5,446 nucleotides of DNA from the NCBI GenBank assembly GCA_900546385.1, contig URCT01000141.1, positions 1 to 5,446 of the forward strand, in the 5' to 3' direction. Under the pieces are notes generated by a model, which was not told the DNA's origin, searched no databases, and saw only the letters and a program-made list of their open reading frames with translations. Made by a program: the position numbers and the translations under genes. Positions 5,431-5,446 of the stretch are shown here, piece after piece. The DNA is from an uncultured Eubacteriales bacterium (GTDB lineage Bacteria; Bacillota; Clostridia; Oscillospirales; CAG-382). Every line of letters begins with the position of its first letter. The stretch's first letter is position 1.

Positions 5431-5446
5431 ACAAAGTTTTTTGCCC

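Overview
The window looks like chromosomal DNA from an endospore-forming, GC-richer member of the Clostridia; an Oscillospiraceae/Ruminococcaceae-like relative is my inference from composition and gene style. Two things point to a spore former: the N-terminal 104 codons of SpoIIAA, the anti-anti-sigma factor of the forespore sigma-F switch, and a three-gene GerA-type germinant receptor operon. Shine-Dalgarno sites are strong and Firmicutes-like throughout. I see no mobile element, CRISPR array, rRNA or tRNA.

Layout. Bases 1-312 (minus strand) carry the 5' part of spoIIAA, which leaves the window at the left edge; spoIIAB and sigF would be expected beyond it. Bases 313-522 are a divergent intergenic region with several inverted repeats. 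One of them, at 470-499, coincides with a good match to a forespore (sigma-F/sigma-G type) promoter for the ger genes, and its mirror image matches the same consensus toward spoIIAA. Bases 523-3625 (plus) hold the receptor operon in the order A-C-B: gerAA (475 aa), an unusually short GerAC-like lipoprotein (190 aa) and a GerAB-type permease (360 aa). Bases 3684-4820 encode the DNA polymerase III delta subunit (holA), with its own sigma-A type promoter whose -35 element overlaps the gerAB stop codon. Bases 4842-5294 encode a GNAT acetyltransferase, probably co-transcribed with holA. A strong intrinsic terminator at 5296-5334 closes this unit. Behind it, bases 5335-5446 contain five consecutive small perfect hairpins and no gene.

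How the genes fit together. SpoIIAA helps switch on sigma-F in the forespore. The Ger receptor is normally made in the forespore under sigma-G or sigma-F control and placed in the spore inner membrane. The divergent region therefore joins the start of the forespore programme with one of its late products. holA and the acetyltransferase are vegetative-type genes that simply lie downstream.

The least ordinary points are the symmetric candidate promoter, the GerAC-like protein that lacks the usual C-terminal domain and carries a Ser-Asp repeat, the A-C-B order, and the hairpin cluster at the right edge. I did not find a wholly new multi-gene system.
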